DNA of 64,000 nt from Pseudomonas sp. Q1-7 (GTDB lineage: Bacteria > Pseudomonadota > Gammaproteobacteria > Pseudomonadales > Pseudomonadaceae): NCBI RefSeq assembly GCF_028010285.1, contig NZ_CP116304.1, positions 1,132,501 to 1,196,500 of the forward strand. The letters run 5' to 3'. A model generated the notes under the pieces. It had not been told where the DNA came from and did not search any database. It was given only the letters and a program-made list of their open reading frames with translations. The translations under genes and the position numbers were made by a program. Of the stretch, positions 62,346 through 64,000 are shown one piece after another (position 1 is the stretch's first letter; each line of letters starts with the position of its first letter).

Positions 62346-63563
62346 TTAGACGACGTTGCCGAGTTGGAAGATGGGCAGGTACATGGCGATGATCAGGCCA
62401 CCCACCAGCACGCCGAGCACGGCCATGATCATGGGTTCCATCAGCGCAGTGAGACCGTCGACGGCGTTATCCACTTCCGCTTCGTAGAAGCTGGCGACCT
62501 TGTCCAGCATCTCGTCCAGCGCGCCGGATTCTTCGCCGATGGCGGTCATCTGGGTGGCCATGGCCGGGAAAACGCCCGTGGTGCGCATGGAGAAGTTCAG
62601 TTGCATGCCGGTGGACACATCCTGCTTGATCTTCAGTACGGCATTCTTGAACACCACGTTGCCGCTCGCGCCGGCAACGGAGTCCAGCGCATCCACCAGC
62701 GGAACGCCCGCCGCGAAGGTGGTGGCGAGGGTGCGGGCGAAGCGCGCCACAGCGGACTTGTACAGGATGTCGCCGACAACCGGCAGCTTGAGCACGGTGT
62801 GGTCGACCCAGTCGCGGAATTTTTCCGATTTCCGGTGCGCCTGCTGAATCGCAAAACCGATGGCGAAGAACCCCAGCAGGACAAAAAACCACCATTCCTG
62901 CAGGAGCTCCGAAAGCCCAATAACCATCAGGGTAAAGGCGGGGAGCTCAGCGCCAAAATTGGCGAACACCGACTGGAACTGCGGCACCACCTTGATCAGC
63001 AGGATGGCTGACACGATGATGGCGACCACAACTACGGCAATCGGGTAGTTCATCGCCTTCTTGATCTTGGCCTTCAGGGCTTCGGTCTTCTCCTTGTAGG
63101 TGGCGACACGGTCCAGCAGGGTTTCCAGTGCGCCAGCCTGTTCGCCGGAGTCCACCAGGTTGCAATAGAGCTCGTCAAAATAGAGCGGTTTCTTGCGCAG
63201 GGAATTGGCCAGGCTGTTACCGGCGGCCACCTCCTGCTTGACCTCGTTCACCAGCGTGCGCATGGCGGGTTTCTCGAAACCCTCGCCGATGATGTCGAAG
63301 GACTGCATCAGCGGCACGCCGGCCTTCATCATGGTCGCCATCTGCCGGGTGAACAGAGCGATGTCCAGGGGCTTGATCTTCTTACCTGCCCCCAGCAGTG
63401 AACTGGACTTCTTGCGCACCCGGGTCGGGTTGATGCCCTGCTTGCGCAGTTGGGCCTTGACCAGCGCCGGAGTCGCTCCGGTCAACTCGCCCTTGACCTT
63501 CGAGCCTTTCTTGTCCGTACCTTCCCAGGCGAAGGTACTGGTTTTCAGCGCTTTTTCCGCCAT
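62346..63563 (-). CDS. pilC: Type IV pilus inner-membrane platform protein PilC
   Basis: A 405-residue GspF-family protein beginning MAEKALKTSTFAWEGTDKKGSKVKGELTGATPALVKAQLRKQGINPTRVRKK. It has two T2SSF repeats (FTRQMATMMKAGVPL and FARTLATTFAAGVPLVDALD) and three membrane segments. It connects the PilB ATPase to pilus assembly. It lies 2 bp after pilB and 2 bp before pilD. Confidence 0.96.
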   Translation of the reverse strand: MAEKALKTSTFAWEGTDKKGSKVKGELTGATPALVKAQLRKQGINPTRVRKKSSSLLGAGKKIKPLDIALFTRQMATMMKAGVPLMQSFDIIGEGFEKPAMRTLVNEVKQEVAAGNSLANSLRKKPLYFDELYCNLVDSGEQAGALETLLDRVATYKEKTEALKAKIKKAMNYPIAVVVVAIIVSAILLIKVVPQFQSVFANFGAELPAFTLMVIGLSELLQEWWFFVLLGFFAIGFAIQQAHRKSEKFRDWVDHTVLKLPVVGDILYKSAVARFARTLATTFAAGVPLVDALDSVAGASGNVVFKNAVLKIKQDVSTGMQLNFSMRTTGVFPAMATQMTAIGEESGALDEMLDKVASFYEAEVDNAVDGLTALMEPMIMAVLGVLVGGLIIAMYLPIFQLGNVV

Positions 63564-63565
63564 GG

Positions 63566-64000
63566 TTAATCCTTAGTCACGCGGTTGACTTCCTCCAGGC
63601 TGGTGATGCCGTTCATGGCTTTCACCAGACCCGAGGTTCGCAGGTCATTGAAGCCATCGCGGCGCGCCTGCTGGGCGATCTGGATGGAGTTGCCTTCTTC
63701 CATAATAAGCTGCTGCATGGCCGGCGTGATTTTAACCACTTCATAAATACCCACTCGGCCCTTGTAGCCCTGGTTGCAGTTCTCGCAGCCGACCGGGGCA
63801 TAGAGCGTGAAGCTGCCGATCCGGTCTTCGGGAAAGCCTTCCTTGAGCAGGGTCTCCCGCGGCACCTCATGCTCCTTCTTGCAATGGCCACACAATTTGC
63901 GTGCCAGGCGCTGGGCGATGATCAGGTTGACCGAGGTGGCGATATTGAACGCCGGTACGCCCATGTTGCGCAGGCGGGTCAAGGTCTCGGCGGCGCTATT
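63566..64000 (-). CDS. pilB: Type IV pilus assembly ATPase PilB, C-terminal part
   Basis: The 3' end of pilB; the 5' part is beyond the right edge. The visible ~145 residues hold the region TLTRLRNMGVPAFNIATSVNLIIAQRLARKLC and the tetracysteine zinc motif (CGHCKKEH ... CENCNQGYKGRVGIYEV), as in PilB/GspE extension ATPases. Walker motifs are outside the window. Confidence 0.93.
   Translation of the reverse strand, partial: NSAAETLTRLRNMGVPAFNIATSVNLIIAQRLARKLCGHCKKEHEVPRETLLKEGFPEDRIGSFTLYAPVGCENCNQGYKGRVGIYEVVKITPAMQQLIMEEGNSIQIAQQARRDGFNDLRTSGLVKAMNGITSLEEVNRVTKD

Overview
The window is a chromosomal segment of a GC-rich Pseudomonas. From about 12.4 kb to the right edge the gene order follows the P. 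aeruginosa block PA4577-PA4526 as I remember it, running from a DksA-like protein and a Lon-like protease through the rplU, ileS, pilus, pilSR, rluD and clpB regions to pilDCB. Long antisense open frames opposite real genes reflect the GC-rich third codon positions. There are no rRNA genes, prophage or CRISPR arrays. Names come from recognised motifs and synteny, because no database search was possible.

Region 1 (1-12.3 kb) is accessory and looks like a manganese-oxidation locus. It holds the end of a sigma54-dependent activator (MnxR-like), a stand-alone receiver protein, a two-gene type II secretion fragment (gspF, gspG), a lytic transglycosylase, a giant 1935-residue multicopper oxidase resembling MnxG, and a DUF4105 protein. 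A perfect -24/-12 promoter precedes the oxidase, good candidates precede the transglycosylase and the receiver gene, and GGGGA/TCCCC palindromes lie upstream. Together these suggest a local sigma54 circuit coupling oxidase synthesis to export.

Region 2 (12.4-32.5 kb) is housekeeping: DksA-like protein, Lon-like protease, FKBP isomerases, ispB, rplU-rpmA-obg-proB, a CreA-family protein, rpsT, murJ, and ribF-ileS-lspA-fkpB-ispH. It contains DnaA-box-like sites, a Fur-box-like site over a promoter, and a complete IS4-family element inserted in the middle of a terminator palindrome.

Region 3 (32.6-45.2 kb) is the type IV pilus assembly and control block: fimT, fimU, pilV, pilW, pilX, a small secreted protein, pilY1 and pilE, then thiO, and pilR/pilS. 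The minor-pilin part is visibly AT-richer than its surroundings, and PilY1 carries a long coiled-coil insertion.

Region 4 (45.3-64 kb) has glutamine-dependent nadE, bamD, rluD, pgeF and clpB with a heat-shock-type promoter, then a 78-bp element whose ends match the IS, a DUF1631/PilZ pair, tRNA-Asn/Pro/Lys, a type II NADH dehydrogenase, small conserved proteins, a CbiM-like permease, yacG, coaE, pilD, pilC and the 3' end of pilB, which runs off the right edge.
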